Notes under the pieces: model-generated | Told to the model about the DNA's origin: nothing | The model's database searches: none | Seen by the model: only the letters and a program-made list of their open reading frames with translations | Program-made: the position numbers and the translations under genes | Shown: piece by piece, positions 55,142 through 64,000 of the stretch | Numbering within the stretch: position 1 is the first letter of the stretch | Layout: each line of letters starts with the position of its first letter | From: Myxococcus guangdongensis | Lineage (GTDB): Bacteria > Myxococcota > Myxococcia > Myxococcales > Myxococcaceae | Length of the DNA: 64,000 bases | Reading direction: 5' to 3' | Assembly: GCF_024198255.1 (NCBI RefSeq) | Contig: NZ_JAJVKW010000002.1 | Location: forward strand, 496,001-560,000

Positions 55142-55157
55142 ATCAAAGACCGTGCCA
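55142..55157 (-). promoter_or_regulatory. rpoN: Sigma-54-like element upstream of rpoN (imperfect -12)
   Basis: Minus-strand TGGCAC (55157-55152), five bases, then TTGAT (55146-55142), 49 bases before the rpoN start. The -24 half is perfect, but the -12 half has GA in place of the near-invariant GC. It may be a weak or decayed autoregulatory promoter, a sigma-54 binding site without activity, or chance. Confidence 0.3.
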
Positions 55158-55341
55158 ACGTAACAAGGCCCCCTGACGGCGTCTAGTGCCGGAATCGTGG
55201 TCCCTTGCTTGCATATTCAAAATTCCACAAGGAAACCAAGAGCTTGCACGCACTGAGCGTGACTGGGCCTTGTTGACCTGTCGACGCAAAAGCGGGGCCA
55301 ACCCAGTCTATGCACTCGGTTGTCTGGAGGCCAGTCGTCCC

Positions 55342-56085
55342 TCAAAGCGGCTGCTGGAGGCGGAACCGCTCCCCCAGGTAGACGGCGCGCGCGCGGGGCG
55401 AGGCGGCAATCTCGGCGGGCGTGCCCTCCTCGAGGATCTGCCCCTGTGTGATGATGTAGGCGCGATCACAGATGCCCAGGGTGTCCTGGACGTTGTGGTC
55501 GGTGATGAGGACGCCCAGGCCGCGCTCGCGCAGGAGGAAGATTTGCCGCTGGAGGTCGCCCACGTTGATGGGGTCCACGCCGGCGAAGGGCTCGTCGAAG
55601 AGGATGAAGCGCGGCTGGGGCAACAGGCTCCGGGCAATCTCCGCGCGGCGGCGCTCGCCGCCGGAGAGGGTGCCGCCCAGGGACTCGGCGACGTGGGAGA
55701 GGCCGAACTCCTCGAGGATGGCGCTGGCGCGGGCCTCGCGGGCCTTCTTGTCCAGGCCCTTCTGGAGCTCCAGCACGGACAGGAAGTTGTCGCGCACGGT
55801 GAGCTTGCGGAACACGGAGGCTTCCTGGGGCAGGTAGCCCACGCCCCGGCGCGCGCGGCGGTGCATGGGCAGGTGCGTGAGGTCCTCGTCGCCCACGCGC
55901 ACGCGGCCCGCGTCGGGCGTCACCAGGCCCACCACCATGTTGAAGCTGGTCGTCTTGCCGGCGCCGTTGGGGCCCAACAGGCCCACCACCTCGCCCGGGG
56001 ACACGGTGAAGGACACGCCGTTGACCACCTGGCGCCCGCGGTAGGCCTTCTTGAGCCCCTCCGCGTACAGCTTCGCGTCGCTCAT
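55342..56085 (-). CDS. lptB: LPS export ABC transporter ATPase (LptB)
   Basis: A 247-residue ATPase that powers lipopolysaccharide extraction from the inner membrane with LptFG. Walker [10 protein letters not shown], signature LSGGERRR, Walker [14 protein letters not shown] and the switch histidine in ITDHNV are intact. [17 protein letters not shown] is typical of LptB. Its ATG overlaps the lptA stop (ATGA). The long open extension upstream lies over lptA and is not coding. Confidence 0.95.
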   Translation of the reverse strand: MSDAKLYAEGLKKAYRGRQVVNGVSFTVSPGEVVGLLGPNGAGKTTSFNMVVGLVTPDAGRVRVGDEDLTHLPMHRRARRGVGYLPQEASVFRKLTVRDNFLSVLELQKGLDKKAREARASAILEEFGLSHVAESLGGTLSGGERRRAEIARSLLPQPRFILFDEPFAGVDPINVGDLQRQIFLLRERGLGVLITDHNVQDTLGICDRAYIITQGQILEEGTPAEIAASPRARAVYLGERFRLQQPL

Positions 56086-56669
56086 CGCGGCGCTGCCTCC
56101 GGGGCCGTGGGGGCCGTGCGAGCGGGCGCGGGCGCGGCCTTGCGCTTGGAGGGCGTGGGGGCCGACGGCGGCGACTCGAAGATGATGACGGCGTTCTCCA
56201 CCTCGAGCTTCTCGCTGCCCAACGTGAGGCGGACCTTGGTCCCGCGCATGTACGTGGTCCCCTGGCGCGCCTCCGGGGTGCCGGTGACGACGAGCACGCC
56301 CGAGGCGACGTCGTACTCGGCGCGCTCGCCGCGGGCCATGCGGTCGCCGTCCACCGCGTGCACGCCGCCGGTGCACACCACGCGCGTCACCACGCGGGGC
56401 GGCGCGAAGTAGGCGGTCATCCGGTCGCACTTCAAGTCCAGGGTGCGGTGCTTCACCTTCACGTTGCCGGTGAGCGTGGCCTGCGACTTGCCGCCCTCGA
56501 TGAGGTCGGCGGTGATTTGCACCGGCTCCTTCAGGTCCACCGGCCCCAGGGGGCCCTGGGTGGGGCTGCCCGCGGCGGCGGCAGGCGTGCCCCCGTCCGT
56601 GGGCGTGGCGGCGGCGACGGCGGGCATCGGCTGCGCCACGAAGAAGGCCATCACGAGGAACTCAATCAC
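56082..56669 (-). CDS. lptA: LptA/OstA-like periplasmic LPS transport protein
   Basis: A 195-residue protein with a signal peptide ([17 protein letters not shown]) and one OstA-type beta-jellyroll domain from about 45 ([25 protein letters not shown], split by the typical turn). LptA forms the periplasmic bridge for LPS between LptC and the outer membrane. Its C-terminal 25 residues are Pro/Ala/Lys-rich. The GTG at 56669 overlaps the lptC stop by eight bases and has GGGAGA upstream. Confidence 0.87.
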   Translation of the reverse strand: MIEFLVMAFFVAQPMPAVAAATPTDGGTPAAAAGSPTQGPLGPVDLKEPVQITADLIEGGKSQATLTGNVKVKHRTLDLKCDRMTAYFAPPRVVTRVVCTGGVHAVDGDRMARGERAEYDVASGVLVVTGTPEARQGTTYMRGTKVRLTLGSEKLEVENAVIIFESPPSAPTPSKRKAAPAPARTAPTAPEAAPR

Positions 56670-57219
56670 GCCCTGACTCTCCCAGCACGGTCTCCACCGA
56701 GCCTTCGAAGGTGAACGTCTCATCCGGGAAGGACAGCGAGAAGCGGTCCGCCCGCAACTGGTACGCCGGCCCTCGTACCTTCACGCCCTCGTTGCCCCGC
56801 GCGCCCTTCTCCACGGCGTCGTAGGTCAACCGCGGCGTCTCCACCACCATGCCCTCGCCCGTGCGCACCACCACGCCGCCGGACGCCACCAGCTGCTTGG
56901 ACGCGACGCTGCCCTCCATATTCGGGGCGCTGATGTCCAACCCCTTCTCCGTGCCCACCGACATGCCCTGCTCGGGGGTGCCCGGGGGGATGCGCAAGGT
57001 CGCGTTCGTGGCCTGCACGTCGCCGCCGGAGCGCTGGTACGTCAGCGACTCGGCATTTCCCGACAAGGTCAGGCGCTCGCCCTCGTAGGACGCCAGGCGC
57101 GCGCCGTGGAGCACCACCTGGGGCGGGGGCCCTTGGGGGGCGTCCTCCGCCGGGCGACGCGGGGTGCACGCCGCGACGAGCAGGCAGAGGGCGAGGAGGC
57201 GGACGGGCGAGCGCGACAC
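56662..57219 (-). CDS. lptC: LptC-like lipoprotein
   Basis: A 185-residue protein with lipobox LLVAAC (Cys18) and an OstA-like beta-rich body (LTLSGNAESLTYQ, DETFTFEGSVETVLG). By position and fold it is the LptC component linking the LptBFG transporter to LptA, although E. coli LptC keeps its N-terminal helix rather than a lipid anchor. The GTG at 57219 has AAGG seven bases upstream and starts the signal. It lies 14 bases after the acyltransferase stop. Confidence 0.82.
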   Translation of the reverse strand: MSRSPVRLLALCLLVAACTPRRPAEDAPQGPPPQVVLHGARLASYEGERLTLSGNAESLTYQRSGGDVQATNATLRIPPGTPEQGMSVGTEKGLDISAPNMEGSVASKQLVASGGVVVRTGEGMVVETPRLTYDAVEKGARGNEGVKVRGPAYQLRADRFSLSFPDETFTFEGSVETVLGESGRD

Positions 57220-57233
57220 GAGGGTGCCTTCTA

Positions 57234-58208
57234 TCACCGGGCGGTGGCCGGCGCCGCCCCGGCGAGCAGGGCCTGGGGGGAGGCCTCGACGGGGGGCCGC
57301 GTCTTCCAGCGCTGATGCATCCACACCCACTGCTCGGGGGTGCGCCGGATGGCCGCCTCGATTCGCGCGGACAGGGCGGCGGTGAGCGCCAGCGCCGCGG
57401 CCTCCCGGTCCTCGCCCTCGGGGAGGGGCACATCCTCCATCACCAGCCGGTAGCCGCCACCCTCCACGCGGTGGCAGAAGCCCGTCACCACCGCCGCGCC
57501 CGTGCGCACGGCCAGGTCCGCCGCGGCGCGGGGCGTGGCCGCCAGCTGCCCGAAGAAGGGCACGAAGAGCGACTGCACCTTGGTGTCCTGGTCGATGAGC
57601 AGCCCCAGGATTTCACCGGCCCTGAGCGCGCGCAGCATGGCCCGCGCCGCGCCGTCCTGGCCCCGCCAGATGCTGCGCACCCCACCCCGCTCCCGGAACC
57701 GCTCCACCAGCTTCGTCAGGCGCGGGTCCGTGGTCTCCTTCGCGATGCTCTGGCTGGGGTAGCCCGCGCGCGCCACCCGCCGGGCGAGCAGCTCCCAGTT
57801 GCCCACATGCCCTGAGATGAAGACCACACCCTTGCCCTTCGCCAGCGCCGCGTCCAGCACCGCCCGGTCCGCCTCCGGCCACGCCACCAGCGACTCCAGC
57901 CCCCGGTCCAGCGCGCCCGTGCAGGCCACCTCCAGCGCCGCCGCGCCCAGGTGACGGAAGGACGCGCGGGCCAGCGCCTGCCGCTCCGCGTCGGACTTCT
58001 CCGGAAACGCGGTGGCCAGGGACTTCAGGGCCTTGCGGCGCTCACCGCCCGCGATGGCGTAGGCCCACCCACCCAGACGGGAGCCCAGGGCCCGGGCCCA
58101 CCCCAGGGGGAGGGGTTGAAGGCACAACAGGACCGTCCGGATGAGCAGGTACCGGAGGAAACGTTTCAGGCGCTTTGCTAAGGGTGGACGCTCCACACGT
58201 CGCTCCAT
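57234..58208 (-). CDS. Lysophospholipid/lipid A acyltransferase, LpxL/HtrB family
   Basis: A 324-residue inner-membrane acyltransferase. The catalytic His-X4-Glu motif is in ISGHVGNWELLA, and the C-terminal WVWMHQRWKTRP closes the family. Such enzymes add secondary acyl chains to Kdo-lipid IVA, which fits the downstream lptCAB genes and the Kdo genes elsewhere in the window. The annotated ATG is only five bases from that of divergent astB, so a later start (for example within RTVLLCL) is possible. Confidence 0.88.
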   Translation of the reverse strand: MERRVERPPLAKRLKRFLRYLLIRTVLLCLQPLPLGWARALGSRLGGWAYAIAGGERRKALKSLATAFPEKSDAERQALARASFRHLGAAALEVACTGALDRGLESLVAWPEADRAVLDAALAKGKGVVFISGHVGNWELLARRVARAGYPSQSIAKETTDPRLTKLVERFRERGGVRSIWRGQDGAARAMLRALRAGEILGLLIDQDTKVQSLFVPFFGQLAATPRAAADLAVRTGAAVVTGFCHRVEGGGYRLVMEDVPLPEGEDREAAALALTAALSARIEAAIRRTPEQWVWMHQRWKTRPPVEASPQALLAGAAPATAR

Positions 58209-58213
58209 ATCCC

Positions 58214-59536
58214 ATGCGCGAATACAACTTCGACGGACTCGTCGGTCCTACCCACAACTACGCGGGTCTGTCGCCCGGCAACCTGGCGTCACAGAGTCAC
58301 GTCGGAGAGTCGAGCCATCCCCGGGAGGCCGCGCTCCAGGGCCTGGAGAAGATGCGCTTCGTCTCTGGCCTGGGGGTCGGCCAGGCGGTGCTGCCGCCCC
58401 AGCCGCGCCCCTCGCTGCGCGCCCTGAGGACCCTGGGCTTCACCGGCACCGACGAGGAGGTCATCACCCGCGCCGCGCGCGAGGCCGAGCACCTGCTGCG
58501 GCTGACGTCCAGCGCCTCCTCCATGTGGACCGCCAACGCGGCCACGGTGGCGCCGAGCACGGACACGGCGGATGGACGGGTGCACCTGACGCCCGCCAAC
58601 CTGTCGCAGATGTTCCATCGCGCGCTCGAGGCGGACACCACGCACGCGGTGCTGCGCGCCATCTTCGCCGACGAGAAGCACTTCGCGGTGCACGCGCCGC
58701 TGCCGCCCGGCAGTCACTTCGCGGACGAGGGCGCGGCCAACCACACACGCCTGGCCACCCCGGGGCACGCGGGCGTGCACCTGCTCGCCTGGGGCCGCAG
58801 CGCGTGGCAGGACGTGGCGGGCCCCAAGCGCTTCCCCGCGCGGCAGACGCTGGAGGCGAGCCAGGCCCTCGCGAGGCTGCACCAGTTGGATGCGCGCTCG
58901 GTGCTCTTCCCGCAGCAGAACCCCGAGGGCATCGACGCGGGGGCCTTCCACACGGACGTGCTCGCGGTGGGCAACGAGCGCTTCCTCATGCTGCACGAGC
59001 TGGCCTTCGTGGACCACCCAGGGCTGCTTCAGGTGCTGCGCGAGAAGCTGGGTCCGGACTTCCGCGCGGTGGTGGCCAGCAGCGCGGAGCTGCCGCCCAA
59101 GGACGCGGTGAAGGCGTACCCCTTCAACTCGCAGGTGCTGACGCTGCCGGATGGGACGATGGCCATCGTCGCCCCCATCGAGAGCCGCGAGACGCCCGCG
59201 GCCCGCGGCTTCCTCGAGCGCGTGGTGGCCGAGGACACGCCGGTGAAGGCGGTGCACTACCTGGACGTGCGCCAGTCCATGAACAACGGCGGCGGGCCCG
59301 CCTGCCTGCGCCAGCGCGTGTGGCTGACGGACACCGAGCGCCGCGCCATCCACGCGGACGTCTTCTACACGCCCGCCCTGCACGAATCCCTGGCCGCCTG
59401 GGTGCGCCGCCACTACCGCGACGTGCTGCGCCCCAAGGACCTGCAGGACCCGCTGCTCGCGCGCGAGACGATGACGGCGCTGGACGAGCTGACGCGCCTC
59501 CTGAAGCTCGGCAGCGTCTACGACTTCCAGCAGTGA
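58214..59536 (+). CDS. astB: N-succinylarginine dihydrolase (AstB)
   Basis: A 440-residue enzyme of the arginine succinyltransferase pathway, which converts succinylarginine to succinylornithine with release of ammonia and CO2. The start EYNFDGLVGPTHNYAGLS is diagnostic. The catalytic residues are visible as the His in AFHTDVLAVGNE and the Cys in GGGPACLRQRV. No astA, C, D or E lies nearby, so this is an isolated pathway gene here. The frame is open to 58175, but 58214 is the family start. Confidence 0.94.
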   Translation: MREYNFDGLVGPTHNYAGLSPGNLASQSHVGESSHPREAALQGLEKMRFVSGLGVGQAVLPPQPRPSLRALRTLGFTGTDEEVITRAAREAEHLLRLTSSASSMWTANAATVAPSTDTADGRVHLTPANLSQMFHRALEADTTHAVLRAIFADEKHFAVHAPLPPGSHFADEGAANHTRLATPGHAGVHLLAWGRSAWQDVAGPKRFPARQTLEASQALARLHQLDARSVLFPQQNPEGIDAGAFHTDVLAVGNERFLMLHELAFVDHPGLLQVLREKLGPDFRAVVASSAELPPKDAVKAYPFNSQVLTLPDGTMAIVAPIESRETPAARGFLERVVAEDTPVKAVHYLDVRQSMNNGGGPACLRQRVWLTDTERRAIHADVFYTPALHESLAAWVRRHYRDVLRPKDLQDPLLARETMTALDELTRLLKLGSVYDFQQ

Positions 59537-59664
59537 CGCCTGCCCGCCTGCCCCAGTGACGGGACGCCGAGCCCTCGCCCCCGAGGCTCCGTCCCGAGGG
59601 ACGAGGAGTGCCGTGGCCCCAACCGTCGCGGTGACACACCTTTCGTTCAAGGAGGTGGCGTCCC

Positions 59665-60204
59665 GTGATTCCGGCTTCCATCCAATACTATCTGCGGCGT
59701 AACCGAGTCCTCTACGAGCGCTACTGGCATCCCAGGGCGGTCAGCGCCCAGGAGCTGGCGGAGGCGCTTCATGTCTCCGGCTGGCGCGTCGCCAAGTCCG
59801 TCATCGTGATGGCGGACCGTCAGCCCTGGATTTTCGTCGTCCCCGCGGCGGGCACCGTGGACCTGGAGCGCGTGCGGGAGCTGCTCGGCGTGCGCACCGC
59901 CCGGCTCGCCACCGAGCGGGAGTTCGCCGACCACTTCCCGGACTGCGAGACCGGGGCGGAGCCGCCCTTCGGCGAGCTGTACGGCCTGCCCGTGGCGGTG
60001 GACGAAACGCTGAGCCTCACCGAGCACCTGCTCTTCCGCGCGGGCTCGCACGAGGAGGCCCTGGAGATGCGCTTCCAGGACTTCGCCACGCTGGAGTGGC
60101 CGCTCGTCGCCTCGTTCATCCACGAGCGGCTGCAGCCCGCGGCCTCGGCCGTCACCATCATCCCGCCGCTCATGATGGAGCAGGACGCGCCGATTCCGGC
60201 GTGA
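59665..60204 (+). CDS. YbaK/ProX-type aminoacyl-tRNA deacylase-like protein
   Basis: A 179-residue protein of the YbaK/EbsC superfamily, whose members deacylate mischarged tRNAs in trans. AKSVIVMADRQPWIFVVPA is the conserved central strand-helix part, with the catalytic lysine in KSVIV, and ELYGLPVAVDETL follows. The start is a GTG with a very strong AAGGAGGTGG site. Substrate specificity (prolyl, cysteinyl or alanyl) is not decidable by eye. It follows astB after 128 bases. Confidence 0.82.
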   Translation: MIPASIQYYLRRNRVLYERYWHPRAVSAQELAEALHVSGWRVAKSVIVMADRQPWIFVVPAAGTVDLERVRELLGVRTARLATEREFADHFPDCETGAEPPFGELYGLPVAVDETLSLTEHLLFRAGSHEEALEMRFQDFATLEWPLVASFIHERLQPAASAVTIIPPLMMEQDAPIPA

Positions 60205-60211
60205 GGAGGGC

Positions 60212-62812
60212 TCAGGGCTCCACGAGCGGCTCGCGCGATTCTCCCAGCAGGTGCTCCAGCTCCTGCGCTCGCGGGTCGCTCAGGAGCTCCTTGCGACGCG
60301 AGTCCACGCGAGCACGCTCGGCGGACTCCAGCCGCGTCATCCAGGCGCGCGCGGCCTCACGGGCGTCGGGAGGCAACAGCGCCAGGCCCTCGCTCACCGA
60401 GCGAGCCGCCGCGTCGTAGCGCTTGAGCGACTCCTGCAGCCGCGCCACCGCGAAGTGGGCCTCCGCGCTCGGCAGGAGCCGGGCCACCGTCTGCCGCCGG
60501 TCCACCGCGCGCGACAGGAGCCCCTCGCGCTCCAGGCCATCCGCCTCCATCGACAGCAGGCGCGCCCGCTGACGGTAGTCCGTGACGAGACCGCCCACCG
60601 ATTGAAGTGTCTGGCGCGCCCGCCGCGTCAGGCCCGCGTCCATCTGCCAGGAGGCCAGGATGAGGGCCAGTTCCAGGTCCTCGGGGTGACGTGAGCGCAG
60701 GACCTCGATGTCCCGCAGCGCGGCCTCGCTCTCCCCTCGCCCCCGGAGCACCTCGGCGCGCAGGAGCACGGTGTCTCGCTCCCCCGGCGCTCGACGCTCG
60801 ACCTGCACGCAGGCCGCCTCCGCTTCGGGCAGCTCCTTTCGCGACAGCCGCAACCGCGTCTCGCGCGCCCACAGCGCCGTGACGCCAGGGCGACCCTCGA
60901 AGTGCTCTCGCGCCCAGGCGCCATAGGCCAGCGCGAGCTCCGGACGATTCAAGTGCCAGGACAGCGCGTCCAGCAGCGCGCCGGCGATGTCGGGGGAGTC
61001 CGGCGTCATCGCCACCAGGTCCTCCACCGTCCGCGCCCGGCGGACCGCGTCGCCCACGAGCGCGCCCTTCTCGCCCGCCTCGTACGCCAGCCGGTACTCC
61101 AGGAAGGCCTGTGAGCGATGCCCCATCGCCAGCAGCGCATGCGCCGCGACCCGGTGCGACACCGCGTCCAGTGGCGCCAGGTACAGCGCGCGATTCACGA
61201 AGGCCAGCGTCTCGCTCGCGCCCTCTCCACCGCGCGCCGCGTGCGCGGAGGCCACCAGTCGATACAGCAGGTAATCCGCTGGGTGCCGGTCGATGAGCTC
61301 GAGCCCCCGGGCATGCACCGTCTCCACCGGCGCTCGCGCGCGGACCAACTCCGCCAGCTCGGTCTCCACCTCCGCGAGCCGCGAGGCGCCAGGCAGCAAG
61401 GCCACCAAAGCCAACGCCATCAGCGCACCACAGGCCGCCAGCGACAACCCGGACGAAGGCAGCGCCCACGCATCCAGGGTGTCACGCTCGCGAGGACGCG
61501 CCACCGTGCCCAGCACCACCAGCGCCGCCACGGCGCAGGCCGGCAGCTCCAGGCTGAAGTCGAAGAGGTTGTGCAGGGCCAGCGCGGCCACGCCCGCGAG
61601 CGCGGACACCTCCAGGGCGTCCAGCCCCTCGCGTCGCGCCAGCCGCGCGAAGCCCCAGACGGCCAGGACCAGCAGCAGCAATCCCGGCAGCCCCAGCTCC
61701 GCCACCAGCTGGAGCACGACGTTCTCCGGATGCGTGAGCGTGTTGGGGTTGAGCTCGGACTGGTAGCGCGGGAAGGCCGCCTCGAACGCGCCGCGTCCCA
61801 TGCCCAGCGCTGGGAAGGACGAGGCCGCCTTCGCCATCATCGGCCACAGCGACACCTTGGACTGCCCCAGCTTCTCCAGGCTGTCCGCCGAGCGGGCCTC
61901 GGCCCAGAGCGGCTCCGCCACCGCATACGCGCCCACGGCCAGCACCGCCAGGAGCCCCAGCACCGGGACGAAGCTGCGCGCGGATGTGACGCCGCGTCGC
62001 TCCTCGCGGCGCCTTCGCATCAGCCACAGCGCGAGCAGGCCCTGACCGAGGACGAAGAACACGATGCCGCCTCGGGACAGCGTCAGCACCACGCCCAGCC
62101 CACACGCGCCCGCCGCCAGCGCATACGGCAGCGCCTTCATGGGAGGACGCATCGTGAGCGCCAGCCCCACGCCCACCGACGCCCCCAGGCCGAGGAAGCC
62201 CGCCAGGTGGTTGGGGTTGCCGAAGAACGTCACCAGCGTCGGATGCGCATGCACCCAGGAGCGCAGTCCGAACAGCGACGTCACGCCCATGAGCGCGTGG
62301 CCCAACCCCACCAGCGTCACCGCCGCGCCCGTGAAGGTCACCACCGCGAGCAGCCTGCGACGGCTGTCCTTCGAGCGCGACACCTGGACCGTGGCGAGGA
62401 AGACGAACAGGTACGCCAGGTGCTTCGACAGCTCACGCCACGTGGCCGGCGGGTCCAACGACACGGGCCGCGCACCGCCGAGGCCCAGGGGCTCCAGCGC
62501 GAACTCCCGCAGCGCCGCGGCCTCCGGGCTCACCAGCCCCAGCACACCAGACGGCAAGGGGACGAGCTGCGCCACGCACAGCACCGCGCCGGCGGCCAGG
62601 GGCACGGCCACGAGGGGGAAGCGCAACGAGTGCCCGTGTCGCCGCGCGCCAATACACGCCAGCAGCGCGGCCGCGCCGGAGAGGAGGCCCAGCGGGACGA
62701 GCACCCACCTGGCCGCTCCGCCGAGCGCCAGCGGACACACGACGACGAGCGTGGCCAGGGCCACTTCGGCGAGCCGGGTGTACCGGGAGCTGCTGCGTTG
62801 CGAGGGGGCCAT
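60212..62812 (-). CDS. O-antigen ligase-like membrane protein fused to TPR-rich C-terminus
   Basis: An 866-residue protein. About ten membrane helices occupy 12-450, with the O-antigen ligase/polymerase signature region FFGNPNHLAGFLGLG and a large periplasmic loop (about 300-370) with RYQSELNPNTLTHPENVV. Residues from about 490 to 866 are helical TPR-like repeats in the periplasm or cytoplasm. Wzy/WaaL enzymes polymerise or ligate polysaccharide chains; fused TPRs occur in related exopolysaccharide proteins. The ATG at 62812 is preferred to the open extension to 62995. It converges on the YbaK-type gene. Confidence 0.85.
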   Translation of the reverse strand: MAPSQRSSSRYTRLAEVALATLVVVCPLALGGAARWVLVPLGLLSGAAALLACIGARRHGHSLRFPLVAVPLAAGAVLCVAQLVPLPSGVLGLVSPEAAALREFALEPLGLGGARPVSLDPPATWRELSKHLAYLFVFLATVQVSRSKDSRRRLLAVVTFTGAAVTLVGLGHALMGVTSLFGLRSWVHAHPTLVTFFGNPNHLAGFLGLGASVGVGLALTMRPPMKALPYALAAGACGLGVVLTLSRGGIVFFVLGQGLLALWLMRRRREERRGVTSARSFVPVLGLLAVLAVGAYAVAEPLWAEARSADSLEKLGQSKVSLWPMMAKAASSFPALGMGRGAFEAAFPRYQSELNPNTLTHPENVVLQLVAELGLPGLLLLVLAVWGFARLARREGLDALEVSALAGVAALALHNLFDFSLELPACAVAALVVLGTVARPRERDTLDAWALPSSGLSLAACGALMALALVALLPGASRLAEVETELAELVRARAPVETVHARGLELIDRHPADYLLYRLVASAHAARGGEGASETLAFVNRALYLAPLDAVSHRVAAHALLAMGHRSQAFLEYRLAYEAGEKGALVGDAVRRARTVEDLVAMTPDSPDIAGALLDALSWHLNRPELALAYGAWAREHFEGRPGVTALWARETRLRLSRKELPEAEAACVQVERRAPGERDTVLLRAEVLRGRGESEAALRDIEVLRSRHPEDLELALILASWQMDAGLTRRARQTLQSVGGLVTDYRQRARLLSMEADGLEREGLLSRAVDRRQTVARLLPSAEAHFAVARLQESLKRYDAAARSVSEGLALLPPDAREAARAWMTRLESAERARVDSRRKELLSDPRAQELEHLLGESREPLVEP

Positions 62813-62997
62813 TCGGGGTGCGCGTCGAGTATGGCATGGGCTCCGGAACCCTCTGCTTTCCGGCCCGCACATCCTGCTCGGCGGCTGACAGGGCCGGCAG
62901 GCGCGGAGCCCCTCCCTCCCTGTCCGGCGTTGAAAACCCCTCCGGCCCCCGAGTGGGCTTGCATCCCGAAGACCTTCTGGCATCTTCGCCCGCACCC

Positions 62998-63288
62998 ATG
63001 CGCCGCTTCCTGCTCGCCACCGCCCTCCTCTGCGCCACCCTGTCCGGCCTCGCCGGCTGCAAGGGGCCCTGCCGCGAGCTGTCCGAGAAGCTGTGCGACT
63101 GCTCCATCAACTCGGTGGAGAAGGAAATCTGTCTCCAGAACGCCTCGCGCGAGGAGAACCGGGTGGAGCCCACGCCCGAGCAGGAGGCCGTCTGCGAGAC
63201 GAAGCTCGCCGGCTGCGACTGCAAGAAGATCGAGACCCCCGAAGGCAAGCGCGAGTGCGGCATCGCCCGCGAGGGTGGCATCGACTGA
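62998..63288 (+). CDS. Small cysteine-rich lipoprotein
   Basis: A 96-residue protein with a lipoprotein signal ending in lipobox LAGC (Cys21). The mature part has eight more cysteines in closely spaced groups (KGPCRELSEKLCDC, KLAGCDCKK) and is acidic. It is probably an outer-membrane-anchored, disulfide-rich protein. I do not recognise a family; similar short Cys-rich lipoproteins are common in myxobacteria. The ATG at 62998 begins the signal; the open frame upstream is not coding. Confidence 0.72.
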   Translation: MRRFLLATALLCATLSGLAGCKGPCRELSEKLCDCSINSVEKEICLQNASREENRVEPTPEQEAVCETKLAGCDCKKIETPEGKRECGIAREGGID

Positions 63289-63294
63289 GGGCCC

Positions 63295-64000
63295 TCAGGC
63301 CCCCGGCGCCACCGGCCGCGCGCGCGTGGATGCACCGTCCGCATCCACCCACGGCTGCAGCGCCTTTCGCACCCGCGAGCGCATCGGCGTCTCCACGTAG
63401 CGGTGCACCAGCACGGACGCGGGCAGCGCCAGCAGCAGCACCGAGCCCAGCCAGCCCCACGGCGTGTTGAGGTCCACCCACGGCGACAGCACGCGCTCGA
63501 GCTTCATCGCCGCCTCGCCCGCGGGGTACTGCAGCAGGTACAGCGCGTAGCTCGCCGAGCCCAGGTGCACCACCCACGGGCGTGACAGCACCCGGCCCAA
63601 CAAGCCCCCACCCCGCGCCAGTCCGTACACCAGCAGCCCCGACGCGGGCGCCAGCAGCGCGTTGTGCATCAGCACGTACGGAATCCGCGCGCCCGCCGCG
63701 CCCGCCGCCACCAGCAGCGCCGCGCCCAGCGCCGCCAGCACCGCGCCCGAGCCCTTCGCCGCACCCGACTGGCGCTCGCGCACGAAGCACCAGCCCAGCA
63801 GCACGCCGAAGAGGAACTCCGGCAGGCGCGAGAGCGGCGCGAACTTGAGCACCGCCAGCCACGTGCCCCACGAATGCGCGTCCACGGTGTCCAGCCCATC
63901 GGGCCGCAGCGCGAGGTAGAGCACCGGCGGCACCAGCCCCAGCACCCACGTCGCGGCCAGCGCCACCGGCAACAGCGAGGGCCTCAGCCGCGACAGCCCG
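63295..64000 (-). CDS. Acyltransferase family 3 membrane protein, C-terminal part (partial)
   Basis: The frame is open through the window edge, giving the last 234 codons or so of a multi-helix membrane acyltransferase of the OafA/YrhL type. Seven or more hydrophobic segments and the conserved LGSASYALYLLQYPAG motif near the end identify it. Such proteins O-acetylate surface or secreted sugars. The N-terminal half with its catalytic histidine lies beyond base 64000. Confidence 0.8.
   Translation of the reverse strand, partial: GLSRLRPSLLPVALAATWVLGLVPPVLYLALRPDGLDTVDAHSWGTWLAVLKFAPLSRLPEFLFGVLLGWCFVRERQSGAAKGSGAVLAALGAALLVAAGAAGARIPYVLMHNALLAPASGLLVYGLARGGGLLGRVLSRPWVVHLGSASYALYLLQYPAGEAAMKLERVLSPWVDLNTPWGWLGSVLLLALPASVLVHRYVETPMRSRVRKALQPWVDADGASTRARPVAPGA

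Overview
The window is about 70% G+C, densely coded, with strong third-position GC bias. It looks like chromosomal DNA of a myxobacterium of the Myxococcus/Corallococcus/Stigmatella group. The clues are a PilZ (TIGR02266-like) plus receiver protein, a DUF4388/DnaJ/TPR chimaera, a split complex I operon, a sigma-54 regulatory system, and above all an intergenic RNA gene that matches the developmental sRNA Pxr of Myxococcus xanthus in neighbours, promoter type, three stem-loops and a seven-cytosine run. I see no rRNA, tRNA, CRISPR array, insertion sequence or prophage.

Layout. 0.1-9 kb holds a cysteine-rich repeat protein, a GYF/DUF4388/DnaJ/TPR protein, a YhbY-like RNA-binding protein, an enoyl-CoA hydratase, a membrane-anchored ceramidase-like protein, purF and an RluA pseudouridine synthase. 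9-18 kb is mainly envelope sugar and Kdo supply: wecB, kdsB, an aldo/keto reductase, an ABC exporter, a tiny strongly-initiated ORF with its own terminator, a zinc-ribbon protein, then pyrG-kdsA-kdsC and an HTH-receiver regulator. 18-24 kb has Hsp20, a CPXCG protein, a stand-alone MshEN protein, serB, a probable pseudokinase and a PilZ-receiver protein. 24-32.5 kb is nuoEFJKLMN, that is complex I without A-D, G, H and I.

32.5-42.5 kb is a minus-strand series: hslO, leucine dehydrogenase, a phosphoribosyltransferase, selB, a hybrid-sensor histidine kinase and an NtrC-type sigma-54 activator. The last three are joined by an overlap and near-overlaps. Below them lie a roughly 420-bp AT-richer gap with the pxr-like sRNA and a GNAT gene. 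42.8-50 kb has an orphan sdhC, ssb, a PBP4-type carboxypeptidase, dtd, an unknown protein, ptsN and a lipoprotein.

50-58 kb carries a stretched version of the classic lptC-lptA-lptB-rpoN-hpf-ptsN cluster, on the minus strand and preceded by an LpxL-type acyltransferase. It is interrupted by a GNAT, a lipoprotein and an SDR gene broken by two frameshifts. 58-64 kb has astB, a YbaK-type protein, an O-antigen-ligase/TPR fusion, a small lipoprotein and the C-terminal end of an acyltransferase-3 protein that runs off the window.

The main thread is sigma-54 control: rpoN itself, a sigma-54 activator with its sensor kinase, and a good -24/-12 promoter reading into the sRNA all lie within 22 kb. Starts were chosen on ribosome-binding sites, family length and overlaps; alternatives are noted where they matter.
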